This document shows, piece by piece, positions 26,403 to 35,363 of a DNA stretch of 64,000 nt; positions within the stretch are counted from its first letter, which is position 1, and each line of letters starts with the position of its first letter. The translations under genes were made by a program, and so were the position numbers. Origin of the DNA: Roseovarius aestuarii (GTDB taxonomy: Bacteria > Pseudomonadota > Alphaproteobacteria > Rhodobacterales > Rhodobacteraceae); assembly GCA_027214255.1 (NCBI GenBank), contig JAPWHL010000013.1, positions 62,001 to 126,000 of the forward strand, read 5' to 3'. The notes under the pieces were generated by a model. It was not told where the DNA came from and did not search any database. It was given only the letters and a program-made list of their open reading frames with translations.

Positions 26403-27235
26403 GCGGTTTGCAAACCATCTTCGGCCTTGGCATAGGCGCGACGCCGTTTGGCGGTGATCAATTCCCCCACACGGTGCATGGCAACGCCACGCATAATCAT
26501 ACCAGCAGGAAGAAAGGCCCATACGCATGTTGTCCAGATTAAGGTCTGGGGTGTCACTGTTGGGCTTCGGCCCGTCAAATCCATCGCCAGCACAGCCACC
26601 GCTGGCAGCAAGAATGGCAGAAGAAATCCTAACGAGACGTTAATACTCGCCTCACGATTGAGACGTTGAACAACATCCCCACCGGTGGTCGGATCGAACA
26701 GTGGCAAGTTCAGCCAAACGTTGAAGGCCCCTTTACGCACCGGCCAGCCCCAGATTCGGACAATCGCCACAAAAACGATAATGGTGACCATGGACAAGCC
26801 ATAGCAAATTCCCGCAGCGATCCGAAGCAAATCCGCCGTTTCCAACGTGGTTTGGCCCGGCAATGCTAACAGCGCGAGGCGAACAGGAGAATAAGGAAAA
26901 TCCAGCGCAGAGCCGATCGTGCGACCGAGGGCGGTCAACAGTATGCTCCAACTGCTGGGATCGGTCATACCACGGGCGATCGACGACAATAGCAAAACGG
27001 CGAAGGCGACGCTGGCAAAGCGAATGCGGTTATATGGGGATGCAAACCTAAATTCCACGATGCTGGGGTTTTTAGCTTTGTATTCCACAAAGACCAAAAG
27101 TCCCGCCAATAGGGCAACCAGCAAAACAATCTGCGTCGTGTCAGACGAAACAGTGGGCAGCATGAGGCAAGGCCATGCCACCAAAACCGCCACCAAAAAT
27201 GCGCGCACGACTGCGCCCGTTAGCTGTGCTACCAC
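26399..27235 (-). CDS. Hypothetical inner-membrane protein
   Basis: A 278-residue protein with six or so hydrophobic helices (for example AFLVAVLVAWPCLMLP, TQIVLLVALLAGLLVFVEY, LSMVTIIVFVAIVRIWG, LGFLLPFLLPAVAVLAM). A basic, Ala-rich cytoplasmic tail ends the protein (ELITAKRRRAYAKAEDGLQTA). I recognise no family or catalytic motif. Its stop overlaps the probable start of the secreted EEP hydrolase gene, suggesting co-expression. Confidence 0.75.
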   Translation of the reverse strand: MVAQLTGAVVRAFLVAVLVAWPCLMLPTVSSDTTQIVLLVALLAGLLVFVEYKAKNPSIVEFRFASPYNRIRFASVAFAVLLLSSIARGMTDPSSWSILLTALGRTIGSALDFPYSPVRLALLALPGQTTLETADLLRIAAGICYGLSMVTIIVFVAIVRIWGWPVRKGAFNVWLNLPLFDPTTGGDVVQRLNREASINVSLGFLLPFLLPAVAVLAMDLTGRSPTVTPQTLIWTTCVWAFLPAGMIMRGVAMHRVGELITAKRRRAYAKAEDGLQTA

Positions 27236-27583
27236 TGCCTGATCCCTTCAACTTGGCCTGCCGCGATACGATGCCGTGGCGTTGTCCCAAACTGATCCCG
27301 CTGATAAATGCGGTATGCCTCAATTACGTCGTAATCTTGCCTTCTTTCGCGCAGCGGCTCAAGCTGTCACAGACCACAAGTCCTTGAATTACATGAGAGG
27401 ACAGTCAGACTGGTGCGCGAATGCATCAGCTTGTGCACAGTCTTTGTACATAAAATGTGGCACACACAAGATGTTGTATAATCGAGCAAATTGGCACCTA
27501 TCGCGTGAAATTAAAACCAAATTACTTTGCAAAAACAATCTTAGCGTGTACGGCCCGCTCCGTCTAGAGTGGGCCGCCACAGG
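27236..27583. other. AT-rich gap upstream of the membrane protein gene and downstream of leuD
   Basis: No gene is supported in these 348 bases, which are noticeably richer in A+T (especially 27440-27545) than the flanks. Near the leuD stop, CGGCCCGCT at 27551-27559 can pair with AGTGGGCCG at 27568-27576 (8 of 9), a likely leuD terminator read on the minus strand. The promoter of the membrane protein/EEP pair should be at about 27240-27320, but none is obvious. Confidence 0.4.
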
Positions 27584-28189
27584 TCACACCCAAGGGCGCG
27601 AGACACTTAGATTTCCCTCGAACGCATCGATGGCACTGGCTTTTTCCATTGTCAGGCCAATATCGTCCAAGCCTTCCAACAGACAGTGCTTTTTGAACGC
27701 GTCCACTTCAAACGCAATTGTTGTTCCGTCCGACGTGGTAATCGTCTGTGACACCAAATCGACTTCGATCCGCGCGTTCGCACCTTTTTGAGCTTCTTCC
27801 ATCAGGATATCTACCTGATCTTGAGGAAGCGGAACGGGCAGGATGCCATTTTTAAAGCAGTTGTTGTAAAAGATGTCGGCAAAGCTGGGCGCGATGACAC
27901 AGCGGATACCGAAATCCTTGATCGCCCAAGGCGCATGTTCACGCGAAGAGCCACAGCCAAAATTATCTCCTGCCACCAAGATTTCAGCGTTGCGATAGGC
28001 CGGTTTGTTCAGCACGAAATCCGGAATTTCTTTGCCGTCAGCGTCATAGCGCATCTCGTCGAACAAATTGACGCCCAAGCCGGACCGCTTGATTGTTTTT
28101 AGAAACTGCTTGGGGATGATCATGTCTGTGTCGATGTTGATCATAGGCATCGGTGCAGCAATGCCGCTTAGTTTTTCGAATTTTTCCAT
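27584..28189 (-). CDS. leuD: 3-Isopropylmalate dehydratase small subunit
   Basis: Small subunit of isopropylmalate isomerase (leucine synthesis), 201 residues, typical length. Features are [65 protein letters not shown] and the swivel-domain fold. It works in the cytosol as a heterodimer with LeuC, encoded 89 bases upstream on the same strand. Confidence 0.96.
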   Translation of the reverse strand: MEKFEKLSGIAAPMPMINIDTDMIIPKQFLKTIKRSGLGVNLFDEMRYDADGKEIPDFVLNKPAYRNAEILVAGDNFGCGSSREHAPWAIKDFGIRCVIAPSFADIFYNNCFKNGILPVPLPQDQVDILMEEAQKGANARIEVDLVSQTITTSDGTTIAFEVDAFKKHCLLEGLDDIGLTMEKASAIDAFEGNLSVSRPWV

Positions 28190-28213
28190 CGGTATAGTCT
28201 CCTTGAACCGGGT

Positions 28214-28268
28214 GGTGGGCTAAAGCCCGCCCTACGAAGTCAGCGCAGGCCGGGGGATGTTCCCCCGG
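28214..28268. repeat. Two stem-loops between leuC and leuD
   Basis: GGTGGGC-TAAA-GCCCGCC (28214-28231, one G-U) and CCGGGGGA-TGT-TCCCCCGG (28250-28268, perfect 8-bp stem) fill most of the leuC-leuD gap. The first resembles the short palindromic spacers often found between Rhodobacteraceae genes. They may act as processing or stabilising hairpins in the leuCD transcript. Confidence 0.5.
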
Positions 28269-28278
28269 CACACCGCGT

Positions 28279-29682
28279 TCACATCAGGTCGCGCACATCG
28301 GTCAGATGTCCGGTAATCGCTGCCGCCGCTGCCATCGCTGGCGACATCAGGTGCGTACGCCCACCCCGGCCCTGACGGCCCTCAAAGTTGCGGTTGGACG
28401 TGGCCGCACAGCGTTCGCCCGGCGACAATTGATCGGGGTTCATCGCCAAACACATCGAGCACCCTGCAAGACGCCATTCAAACCCGGCCTCGATGAAAAT
28501 ATCGGCCAGACCTTCTTCCTCGGCCTGCGCACGCACAAGGCCCGAGCCGGGAACGATCATAGCACGCAAACCGTCCTTGACCTTCTTACCCTTGAGAATG
28601 GCAGCAGCGGCGCGCAAATCTTCGATCCGCCCGTTGGTGCAAGAGCCAATAAACACCGTATCAATCTTAACTTCGCTCAATGGAGTGCCCGATGTCAGCC
28701 CCATATAGTCAAGGCTGCGCTGAGCGGCATCCACCTTGCCACCGGAAAAATCACTGGCGGAAGGCACATTGGCAGTGATTGGCAAAACGTCCTCCGGGCT
28801 GGTTCCCCATGTGACGACTGGTGCAATATCCTCGCCCTTCAGCGTCACCACCTTGTCCCAATGCGCATCATCGTCGGAAAACAGCGTCTTCCACCACGCC
28901 AAGGCCGCTTCCCATTGCGCGCCTTTCGGGGCGTGGGGACGCCCCATGCAATACTCAAACGTTTTCTCATCCGGTGCAATCAGTCCCGCACGCGCGCCGC
29001 CCTCGATGGCCATGTTACAGACGGTCATCCGGCCTTCCATGCTAAGATCACGAATGGCTTCGCCGCAATATTCGATAACATAACCGGTGCCGCCCGCTGT
29101 CCCGGTTTCACCAATCACACTCAGGGTGATATCCTTGGCGGTAACCCCCGGTGCCAGTTTGCCGGTGATTTCGACCTTCATGTTCTTACCCTTGCGCTGG
29201 ATCAGCGTCTGGGTGGCCAAAACATGCTCGACCTCGGATGTCCCGATTCCGTGTGCAAGCGCACCAAATGCGCCGTGCGTAGCAGTGTGGCTATCACCAC
29301 AAACTACTGTCATCCCCGGCAAGGTCCATCCCTGTTCAGGGCCGACAATATGAACAATACCCTGACGCACATCAGACACAGGGTAATAGTGAATACCAAA
29401 ATCCTTGGCGTTCTTGTCCAGTGCCTCGACCTGAATCTTGCTTTCGGGGTTCTCGATCCCCTTGGCGCGGTCCAGCGTGGTGGGCACGTTATGGTCAGGC
29501 ACCGCGATCGTCTTGTCTGGCGCACGCACGGTGCGGTTCGTCATACGCAGCCCCTCAAAGGCCTGCGGGCTGGTGACTTCGTGCACCAAATGGCGATCAA
29601 TATAGAGCAGGCATGTGCCATCCTCTGCCTGATGCACCATGTGCGCATCCCAGATCTTGTCATAGAGCGTTTTGGGGGACAT
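28279..29682 (-). CDS. leuC: 3-Isopropylmalate dehydratase large subunit
   Basis: Aconitase-family catalytic subunit (467 residues) that interconverts 2- and 3-isopropylmalate. The 4Fe-4S cysteines are in [13 protein letters not shown] and [32 protein letters not shown]; the N-terminal [17 protein letters not shown] and [28 protein letters not shown] are standard. Transcribed toward leuD. leuA and leuB are not in the window. Confidence 0.97.
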   Translation of the reverse strand: MSPKTLYDKIWDAHMVHQAEDGTCLLYIDRHLVHEVTSPQAFEGLRMTNRTVRAPDKTIAVPDHNVPTTLDRAKGIENPESKIQVEALDKNAKDFGIHYYPVSDVRQGIVHIVGPEQGWTLPGMTVVCGDSHTATHGAFGALAHGIGTSEVEHVLATQTLIQRKGKNMKVEITGKLAPGVTAKDITLSVIGETGTAGGTGYVIEYCGEAIRDLSMEGRMTVCNMAIEGGARAGLIAPDEKTFEYCMGRPHAPKGAQWEAALAWWKTLFSDDDAHWDKVVTLKGEDIAPVVTWGTSPEDVLPITANVPSASDFSGGKVDAAQRSLDYMGLTSGTPLSEVKIDTVFIGSCTNGRIEDLRAAAAILKGKKVKDGLRAMIVPGSGLVRAQAEEEGLADIFIEAGFEWRLAGCSMCLAMNPDQLSPGERCAATSNRNFEGRQGRGGRTHLMSPAMAAAAAITGHLTDVRDLM

Positions 29683-30096
29683 AGGTCCTCTCCCTTCAAG
29701 TTTTGGCTATTTGGTAAAATTCGCTGAAAAAGGGGCTAACGCCTCATAGGCGCGCAAGCACTGACCGGGAAGCACCAAAAAACCGCCAAGGCAGCCGCGC
29801 GCGATCATCCATGTCAAAAATCCGTATCATGCAGTTCAGATATAACGCCTGCCCGAGTCCCGCAAGGGCGATGACATGTCGACAGCAGTTACACCCAGCG
29901 CATTTAGAGCGGCTCATACGCCTGAATCTTACCGATCATCTCGGAACGGAACAAACCACCCCATCTTCTGGCCCAAAATATCCTGGGGGAGGCGGTGAAA
30001 CCCACCGGGTTTGACCGTCGGGGGCAAAAGCCCCCAATTCGCGGTAACGCGAAAAATAATCCTGCGCGCGCAGCGCGTTCCGTTTTGGTGCTTGTC
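29683..30096. other. Gap between leuC and petR
   Basis: About 410 bases with no supported gene. It must hold the leuC promoter (right after 29683 on the minus strand) and the petR terminator. GGGGGC-AAAA-GCCCCC at 30020-30035 is a clean hairpin 61 bases beyond the petR stop, and AAACCC-ACC-GGGTTT at about 29998-30012 lies beside it. I see no Leu-rich leader peptide. Confidence 0.4.
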
Positions 30097-30798
30097 CTAG
30101 TCCGGGGTCAACATATAGCCTTCACCCCGCACGGTTTGCAGGTAGCGGGGTTGCTTTGGATCCGCCTCGATTTTGCGACGCAAGCGCGTGATTTGAACGT
30201 CAACCGCACGCTCTTGCGCTTGCCCCTTATCGCGGCCCAGATCCTCAACCAGCTTCGTTCGGGTCACAGGTTTACGTAGGTTTTCGGAGAAGATCCTCAT
30301 CAGTTGAGTCTCGGTCGCTGTCAAACGAACGGTTTCCTCACCTTTCAACAGTTCGGACCGTTCGATATCGTATCGTACCGGGCCTAGTTGCAACATCTTG
30401 GGCACAGTGTTTTCCGGCTCGCTCTCGGGCATGCGCCGCAAAATCGCATTGATGCGCAGTAACAATTCCTTGGGCTCAAACGGCTTGGCCAGATAGTCGT
30501 CAGCCCCAGCCTCCAGCCCCTCGATACGTTCTTGGGTTTCGCCCTTTGCCGTCAGTAAAAGGATCGGCGTTGCCAGCATCTGACGCAAATCGCGCGTCAA
30601 CGAGATGCCGTCTTCGCCCGGCATCATCACGTCCAGCACGATCAGATCAAACTCAAGCCCGGCCAAGACCCGGCGGGCGTGGGCCGCATCCCGCGCACCC
30701 GACACAAGAAACCCATGTCGCGCCAAAAATTTGCGTAGCAGGCCGCGTATGCGTTCGTCATCATCGACGATCAGCAGGTGGGGGGCGGGTTCATTCAT
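30097..30798 (-). CDS. petR: OmpR-family response regulator, PetR type
   Basis: A 233-residue response regulator: receiver domain with acidic pocket LLIVDDDERIR, phospho-acceptor Asp in LIVLDVMMPGEDG, Thr in LLLTAKG and Lys in YLAKPFEP. It is followed by an OmpR-type winged helix ending LQTVRGEGYMLTPD. The partner upstream is a MarR regulator overlapping by four bases. That pair corresponds to petP-petR of Rhodobacter capsulatus, so the symbol follows gene order and family. No sensor kinase is nearby. Here it is not followed by the bc1 genes. Confidence 0.88.
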   Translation of the reverse strand: MNEPAPHLLIVDDDERIRGLLRKFLARHGFLVSGARDAAHARRVLAGLEFDLIVLDVMMPGEDGISLTRDLRQMLATPILLLTAKGETQERIEGLEAGADDYLAKPFEPKELLLRINAILRRMPESEPENTVPKMLQLGPVRYDIERSELLKGEETVRLTATETQLMRIFSENLRKPVTRTKLVEDLGRDKGQAQERAVDVQITRLRRKIEADPKQPRYLQTVRGEGYMLTPD

Positions 30799-31292
30799 GT
30801 CGTGGTTTCCCTAAGGGTATGATAGCGGCGGCGCAGTTCAGGGTCCATCATGGCCTCTAACACCTGACGAAAGCCGGCCACGGCCTCGGGCCCTGCAGAA
30901 CGATAGGCAGCACGCATTCGGGCGCGTTGCGCGTCGCTTAATTCGCGTTCCAATGCGTTTCCACTTTCGGTCAGGTACAAATGCCGTTCCCGTTTATCAG
31001 AAGGACCCACGCGGCTTTCAATCAGCCCGTCCTGCAGCAAGGTTCGCAGCACCCGGTTCAAAGACTGTTTGGTCACGCCCAACATGGCTAGCAGATTATT
31101 AACCGTTGTACCCGGACTTCTTGCAACAAAATGGATCGCCCGGTGGTGTGCCCTGCCATAGGCTTTGGAAGCCAGAATCATATCTGGATCTGCCGTAAAG
31201 CCGCGATAGGCAAAAAACATCGCCTCAATACCCTGCCGCAACTGTTCGTCCGTCAGGAACAGCCGCATCTCGTCGCCCTGCAAATCTGCCAT
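30795..31292 (-). CDS. petP: MarR-family transcriptional regulator, PetP type
   Basis: A 165-residue MarR-type winged-helix protein (ARSPGTTVNNLLAMLGVTKQSLNRVLRTLLQDGLIESRVGPSDKRERHLYLT). The N-terminus MADLQGDEMRLFLTDEQLRQGIEAMFFAYR forms the dimerisation helices. Its stop overlaps the petR start (ATGA), matching the petPR operon. A good promoter, TTGGAG-N17-TAAAAT, lies at 31351-31323 on the minus strand. Confidence 0.88.
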   Translation of the reverse strand: MADLQGDEMRLFLTDEQLRQGIEAMFFAYRGFTADPDMILASKAYGRAHHRAIHFVARSPGTTVNNLLAMLGVTKQSLNRVLRTLLQDGLIESRVGPSDKRERHLYLTESGNALERELSDAQRARMRAAYRSAGPEAVAGFRQVLEAMMDPELRRRYHTLRETTT

Positions 31293-31322
31293 GAAATCGC
31301 TGCTCCCTTTCGGCCTCGTTAC

Positions 31323-31351
31323 ATTTTAAGTCAGCTTTGTTGACACTCCAA
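31323..31351 (-). promoter_or_regulatory. petPR promoter
   Basis: Minus strand: -35 TTGGAG (31351-31346) and -10 TAAAAT (31328-31323) with a 17-base spacer. It ends 30 bases before the petP start. The inverted repeat TTAAGTC (31326-31332) / GACTTAA (31352-31358) brackets the promoter and could be the operator of PetP or another regulator. Confidence 0.55.
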
Positions 31352-31368
31352 GACTTAACTGGTAGCGA
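31340..31368 (+). promoter_or_regulatory. Possible ilvE promoter
   Basis: TTGACA at 31340-31345, 17-base spacer, and a weak -10 TAGCGA at 31363-31368. It overlaps the petPR promoter on the other strand and the TTAAGTC/GACTTAA dyad, so the two directions could compete. The -10 is poor, hence low confidence. Confidence 0.35.
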
Positions 31369-31452
31369 TTCGAAGGTTTTTGCGCAACTTTATGACCGAT
31401 CCGGACATATGTGGCGCAATATATGAAAAGGTATAAACAAGGAACGACGAAG

Positions 31453-32319
31453 ATGGCTGGTTACGATGACCGCGACGGCAGTATCTGGATGGACGGTAAA
31501 ATGGTCGATTGGCGCAATGCCAATGTGCACATTCTCAGCCATGCGATGCACTATGCCAGTTCAGTTTTTGAGGGCGAGCGGTGCTATAACGGCAAGATTT
31601 TCCTCAGCCGCAAACATTCAGAACGGCTGCACTTCTCCGCAGGCGAACTTGATTTCCAGATCCCTTACACCGTGGATGAAATCGAAGCGGCCAAGCAAGA
31701 AGTCCTGACCGTGAACGGACTAACCGATGCGTATGTGCGCGCGGTTGCGTGGCGCGGCGCGGGCGAAGACATGGGCGTGGCCAGCGCGCGCAACCCCGTG
31801 CATCTGGCCATCGCCGCATGGGAATGGGGTGCCTATTACGGCGATGCCAAAATGAAAGGGGCCAAGCTGGACATTTCCAAATGGAAACGCCCCAGCCCCG
31901 AAACGATCCCGGTCCATGCCAAGGCTGCGGGTCTGTATATGATCTGCACCACATCCAAACACGCGGCCGAGGCCAAGGGCTGCTCGGACGCCCTGTTCAT
32001 GGATTATCGCGGGTATGTCGCCGAAGCGACGGGTGCAAATATTTTCTTCGTAAAGGATGGCGAAGTGCACACGCCCGATGCCGATTGTTTCCTGAACGGT
32101 CTGACGCGCCAAACGGTCATCGGCATGTTGAAAGATCGCCAAATCAAGGTGCATGAACGCCATATCATGCCGGAAGAAATGGAAGGGTTCGAGCAGTGCT
32201 GGCTGACCGGAACAGCCGCCGAAGTGACACCTGTGGGACAGATCGGTGATTTCAATTTCGAAGTTGGTGCTCTGACCAAAGACATTTCACAAAGCTATGA
32301 AAAACTCGTGCGCAGCTAA
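31453..32319 (+). CDS. ilvE: Branched-chain amino-acid aminotransferase
   Basis: PLP class IV aminotransferase for the last step of Val, Leu and Ile synthesis, 288 residues. Family features are WMDGKMVDWRNANVHILSHAMHYASSVFEGERCY, the Lys-bearing segment VHAKAAGLYMICTTSKHAAE and EATGANIFFVKDGEVHTP. The ATG at 31453 is preferred over one 14 codons upstream by comparison with family N-termini. It is monocistronic, ending in a strong terminator. Confidence 0.95.
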   Translation: MAGYDDRDGSIWMDGKMVDWRNANVHILSHAMHYASSVFEGERCYNGKIFLSRKHSERLHFSAGELDFQIPYTVDEIEAAKQEVLTVNGLTDAYVRAVAWRGAGEDMGVASARNPVHLAIAAWEWGAYYGDAKMKGAKLDISKWKRPSPETIPVHAKAAGLYMICTTSKHAAEAKGCSDALFMDYRGYVAEATGANIFFVKDGEVHTPDADCFLNGLTRQTVIGMLKDRQIKVHERHIMPEEMEGFEQCWLTGTAAEVTPVGQIGDFNFEVGALTKDISQSYEKLVRS

Positions 32320-32344
32320 CGCGCGCATTACACTGACGGACATG

Positions 32345-32376
32345 AAAAGAGGCGCATCAAATGATGCGCCTCTTTT
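32345..32376. terminator. Bidirectional Rho-independent terminator
   Basis: AAAAGAGGCGCATCA-AA-TGATGCGCCTCTTTT is a perfect 15-bp stem flanked by A-run and T-run. It serves ilvE (plus) and the potC-type permease (minus), whose stop codons flank it. Confidence 0.9.
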
Positions 32377-32399
32377 ACGTTCAAACCCAAGGTCGGGCG

Positions 32400-33284
32400 T
32401 TAACCCGGAGACATCCCGCGCAATCGCTCTGACCGGCGCCGCAGCAACTCGAGCGTGATCAACAGCAGGATCGAAATCCCAACAAGTATCGTCGCAACCG
32501 CCAGAATCGTCGGTGAAATCTGTTCGCGAAGGCCTGTGAACATCTGCCAAGGCAAGGTTTTCTGACTGGCCGATCCGACGAATAACACTACGACCACCTC
32601 GTCAAATGACGTGATGAATGCAAACAACCCACCCGAGATAACACCGGGCAGAATGAGCGGCATTTGCACCTTGAAAAAGGTCGTAACCGGATTTGCCCCC
32701 ATGTTGGCAGCTGCCCGCGTCAGCGATCGGTCAAAACCGACCAGCGTTGCCGTCACCGTGATAATGACGAACGGGATACCCAGTACGGCGTGCGCCAAAA
32801 TGACCTTGATGTAACCCACCAAGTTCTTGTCGAGGCCCATGGTACCTTCCATGAAGTTGCCAATCTTGGAGTAGAAAAAGAACATCCCCGTGGCCGAAAT
32901 AATCAAAGGCACGATCATCGGCGAAATCAGAATGGCCATGATCCCACGCCGGAACGGGACGTGCGATTGTGACAGGCCAATTGCGGCCAATGTTCCCAAA
33001 CTGACAGAAATGATCGTGGCGATCGGCGCAATGATCAGCGAATTCTTAAAACTGCGCTGCCATTCATTGTTAGTAAAGAAATCTTGGTAGTGCTTCAGCG
33101 AATATCCAGCCGGGTCAAAGCTCAGCATTTCAGGGGTGAAGGTAAAGAAATCTTCGGCGTTGAACGACAGCGGAATCACCACGAGGATCGGCGTAATCAA
33201 AAAGATAAAAATCAGCGCGCAAATCACCCGAAAGGCATAATACCAGACGCGTTGGCCAAAGGTGGCGTAGATAGGAAGGCTCAT
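32400..33284 (-). CDS. Polyamine-type ABC transporter permease (PotC-like), system 1
   Basis: A 294-residue inner-membrane permease with six helices and the BPD permease loop AAANMGANPVTTFFKVQMPLILPGVISG. Conserved SFNAEDFFTFTPE after helix 1 and AFITSFDEVVVVLFV are typical of PotC/PotI. Last gene of transporter system 1 (ATPase, binding protein, DUF1330 protein, PotB-like, PotC-like), starting six bases after the PotB-like gene. Substrate class is polyamine or a related cationic amine. Confidence 0.92.
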   Translation of the reverse strand: MSLPIYATFGQRVWYYAFRVICALIFIFLITPILVVIPLSFNAEDFFTFTPEMLSFDPAGYSLKHYQDFFTNNEWQRSFKNSLIIAPIATIISVSLGTLAAIGLSQSHVPFRRGIMAILISPMIVPLIISATGMFFFYSKIGNFMEGTMGLDKNLVGYIKVILAHAVLGIPFVIITVTATLVGFDRSLTRAAANMGANPVTTFFKVQMPLILPGVISGGLFAFITSFDEVVVVLFVGSASQKTLPWQMFTGLREQISPTILAVATILVGISILLLITLELLRRRSERLRGMSPG

Positions 33285-33290
33285 ATCGCG

Positions 33291-34961
33291 TTACCCCAGT
33301 TTCACGTTGTCGATGCCGACGATCTTGTCATAGCACCAGTATAGGCCCAGAACGACGGCCAGCAGGATCGTCCCCAAGGCTGCGGCGAGGCCCCAGTTCA
33401 GGCTGGACGAAATGTGATAGGCAATCCGGTTGGAAATAAAGACGCCCTTAGTGCCGCCCACGATTTCCGGCGTGATGTAATAGCCGATGGACAGAATGAA
33501 GACCAAGATCGATCCCGCGCCGATGCCGGGAATGGACTGTGGAAAATAGACCCGCCAAAACGCCGTCCAGTTGGTCGCGCCTAGGGATTTAGCCGCACGC
33601 AGGTAGGATGGGTTGATGGTCTGCATCACGGAATACATCGGCAAAATCATGAACGGCAGCAGGATGTGTGTCATCGCAACAATCGTGCCGAATTGATTAT
33701 TGATCATAACCAGTCGGGCATCGTCCGCGACAAGCCCCACCCAAACCAGAACATCGTTGATCACACCCTGTTGTTGCAGCATCACCTTCCACGCCGAGGT
33801 CCGCACCAAAAGCGACGTCCAGAACGGCAACAGTACAAGGATCATCAGCATATTAGCCTGCCGCGTCGGTACGTTAGACAGGATCCAAGCGATGGGATAT
33901 CCTAGCAGGATGCACGACCCCATAATCGTCAGCGACATGATCAGCGTCCGAATAAACAACTGGATCAGCACCCGTTTGTTTTCCGGCTGAACCGCCGGGC
34001 CGTCCGGCGTTTTCTGCATGTCGATGGCATTCAGGAAATACCCGTTGGTAAACTCACCACTGTGGGTTTGAATCACGCGCCAAGTTTCGATATCGGCCCA
34101 ATTTTCATCAATATCGGCAAAGATAGCAGAATAGTTTGGCGCGCTGAGCCCGGCATTAGCCAAGGCCGTCAACGCGTCCTTTTGTGGTCCGTCATAGGCC
34201 GCCAGATCGTCCTGAAAACCGGGGCGGGTCACATCCTGCAACAGCGCCAGATACAGCGATTCCATCGGCTTGGATTTGGCGACATCCTTGTTCTCGATCA
34301 TGCCGGTGATCACGGCAGACGAGGTATAGACCCGTGCAGCCAGCGGCAGAAGATCCGACACGTTCTGTGAAGGGGCGAATGCCATTTCACCGGTCGGCGT
34401 TTCATCGGCCAACCAACGGATACGGCTTTGCTGCGCGGCCAAAAGGTCTTGGTTTACGGCGTCGCCTGCGGCTGCGTTGAACAACGTGTAATACGTGTCA
34501 CGTTCCCCCCAAACGGGATCAATAGACTTCAACAGCTTCACAGCGTCCTTGCCGGGATCATCCAGCTTGCGACCCGCCTGACGAAACAGCGAGGACATGC
34601 CGCTGGCCTCGTAGTTCAACCGCGACCCAAGACGAGTGTGGCGCTTCAACTCAGCAGCCAAAAACAAGTCAAAGTACATGTCACGATACACCGGTTCAGG
34701 CGGTAATTCTGTACCGGTGCCATCCCAGCGGGACAGTTCGTCGACCGTGTAAGGCAATGTATTTTCGACAATCTTGTTCTCGACCGAACGGAACAACATG
34801 TCGCCGATTGGAATGATGAACGAAATCATCACAAAGATCAGCAGCGGAGCGATCAATGCCAATGCGCGCATTTTCTGGACACGCAAGGCGCGAGCCAAAC
34901 TGCGCTTGAGTGGCGTGCCATCGGCGGCCAGTACCGGTTCGTTGGTTGCGGTCTTTGTCAT
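33291..34961 (-). CDS. Polyamine-type ABC permease (PotB-like) with large periplasmic insert
   Basis: A 556-residue permease, roughly 250 residues longer than ordinary PotB. Helix 1 (MRALALIAPLLIFVMISFIIP, about 31-51) is followed by a hydrophilic segment to about 335. Five further helices follow, with the EAA-type loop LRAAKSLGATNWTAFWRVYFPQSIPGIG. The extra segment should face the periplasm and might contact the binding protein. The C-terminal core is normal, so the gene is not damaged. It pairs with the PotC-like protein downstream. Confidence 0.9.
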   Translation of the reverse strand: MTKTATNEPVLAADGTPLKRSLARALRVQKMRALALIAPLLIFVMISFIIPIGDMLFRSVENKIVENTLPYTVDELSRWDGTGTELPPEPVYRDMYFDLFLAAELKRHTRLGSRLNYEASGMSSLFRQAGRKLDDPGKDAVKLLKSIDPVWGERDTYYTLFNAAAGDAVNQDLLAAQQSRIRWLADETPTGEMAFAPSQNVSDLLPLAARVYTSSAVITGMIENKDVAKSKPMESLYLALLQDVTRPGFQDDLAAYDGPQKDALTALANAGLSAPNYSAIFADIDENWADIETWRVIQTHSGEFTNGYFLNAIDMQKTPDGPAVQPENKRVLIQLFIRTLIMSLTIMGSCILLGYPIAWILSNVPTRQANMLMILVLLPFWTSLLVRTSAWKVMLQQQGVINDVLVWVGLVADDARLVMINNQFGTIVAMTHILLPFMILPMYSVMQTINPSYLRAAKSLGATNWTAFWRVYFPQSIPGIGAGSILVFILSIGYYITPEIVGGTKGVFISNRIAYHISSSLNWGLAAALGTILLAVVLGLYWCYDKIVGIDNVKLG

Positions 34962-34962
34962 G

Positions 34963-35250
34963 TTAGGTGCCCTCGACCAGGATGATCACGCTGTCGGCAG
35001 TACGCCTGCGGATATCGGCCACATTTTGATAGTCCGGATCGTTGTAAGCTGCCTTCGCAGCGGCGTAGCTAGGGAATTCGACCACGATATGACGGTTAAG
35101 CGTCTCACCTTCGGGCGTTTCGGATGCTCCACCCCGGACGATAAATCTACCGCCCAGACCTTGCAGGATCGGCGTGTCCCGCTCGACATACTCTTGGTAT
35201 GCCTCCGGGTCCGATACGGTGATATGTCCGATGATATACCCTTTGGGCAT
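34963..35250 (-). CDS. DUF1330-family protein
   Basis: A 95-residue ferredoxin-fold (dimeric alpha-beta barrel-like) protein of the DUF1330 family: MPKGYIIGHITVSDPEAYQEY, GGRFIVRGG, VVEFPSYAAAKAAYNDPDYQ. It is embedded in the transporter operon between the binding protein and the PotB-like gene, one base before the latter. Family members have no assigned reaction. Cytosolic. Confidence 0.9.
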   Translation of the reverse strand: MPKGYIIGHITVSDPEAYQEYVERDTPILQGLGGRFIVRGGASETPEGETLNRHIVVEFPSYAAAKAAYNDPDYQNVADIRRRTADSVIILVEGT

Positions 35251-35298
35251 TACTGGTTACGTCCCCTGAAATCGTCTTTTGCGTTTCTTGGTTGGGAC

Positions 35299-35354
35299 GC
35301 GGCCCCGCGAGTGGGCCGCATCCTTTATTGGTTCGGCGGGGGCGTTTCGCCCCC
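35299..35354 (-). terminator. Hairpins behind the system 1 binding-protein gene
   Basis: Two stem-loops, GGGGGCG-TTT-CGCCCCC at 35338-35354 and GCGGCCC-N7-GGGCCGC at 35299-35319, lie between the binding-protein stop (35364) and the DUF1330 gene. They likely limit read-through or protect the upstream mRNA, keeping the binding protein in excess. Confidence 0.5.
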
Positions 35355-35363
35355 TAACCTGTC

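Noticed and set aside
28206..28268. Possible CRISPR or tandem repeat between leuC and leuD
   Set aside because: Only two unrelated hairpins, no direct repeats or spacers.
29811..30014. Plus-strand frame between leuC and petR
   Set aside because: No start signal or family match; lies over the expected leuC promoter.
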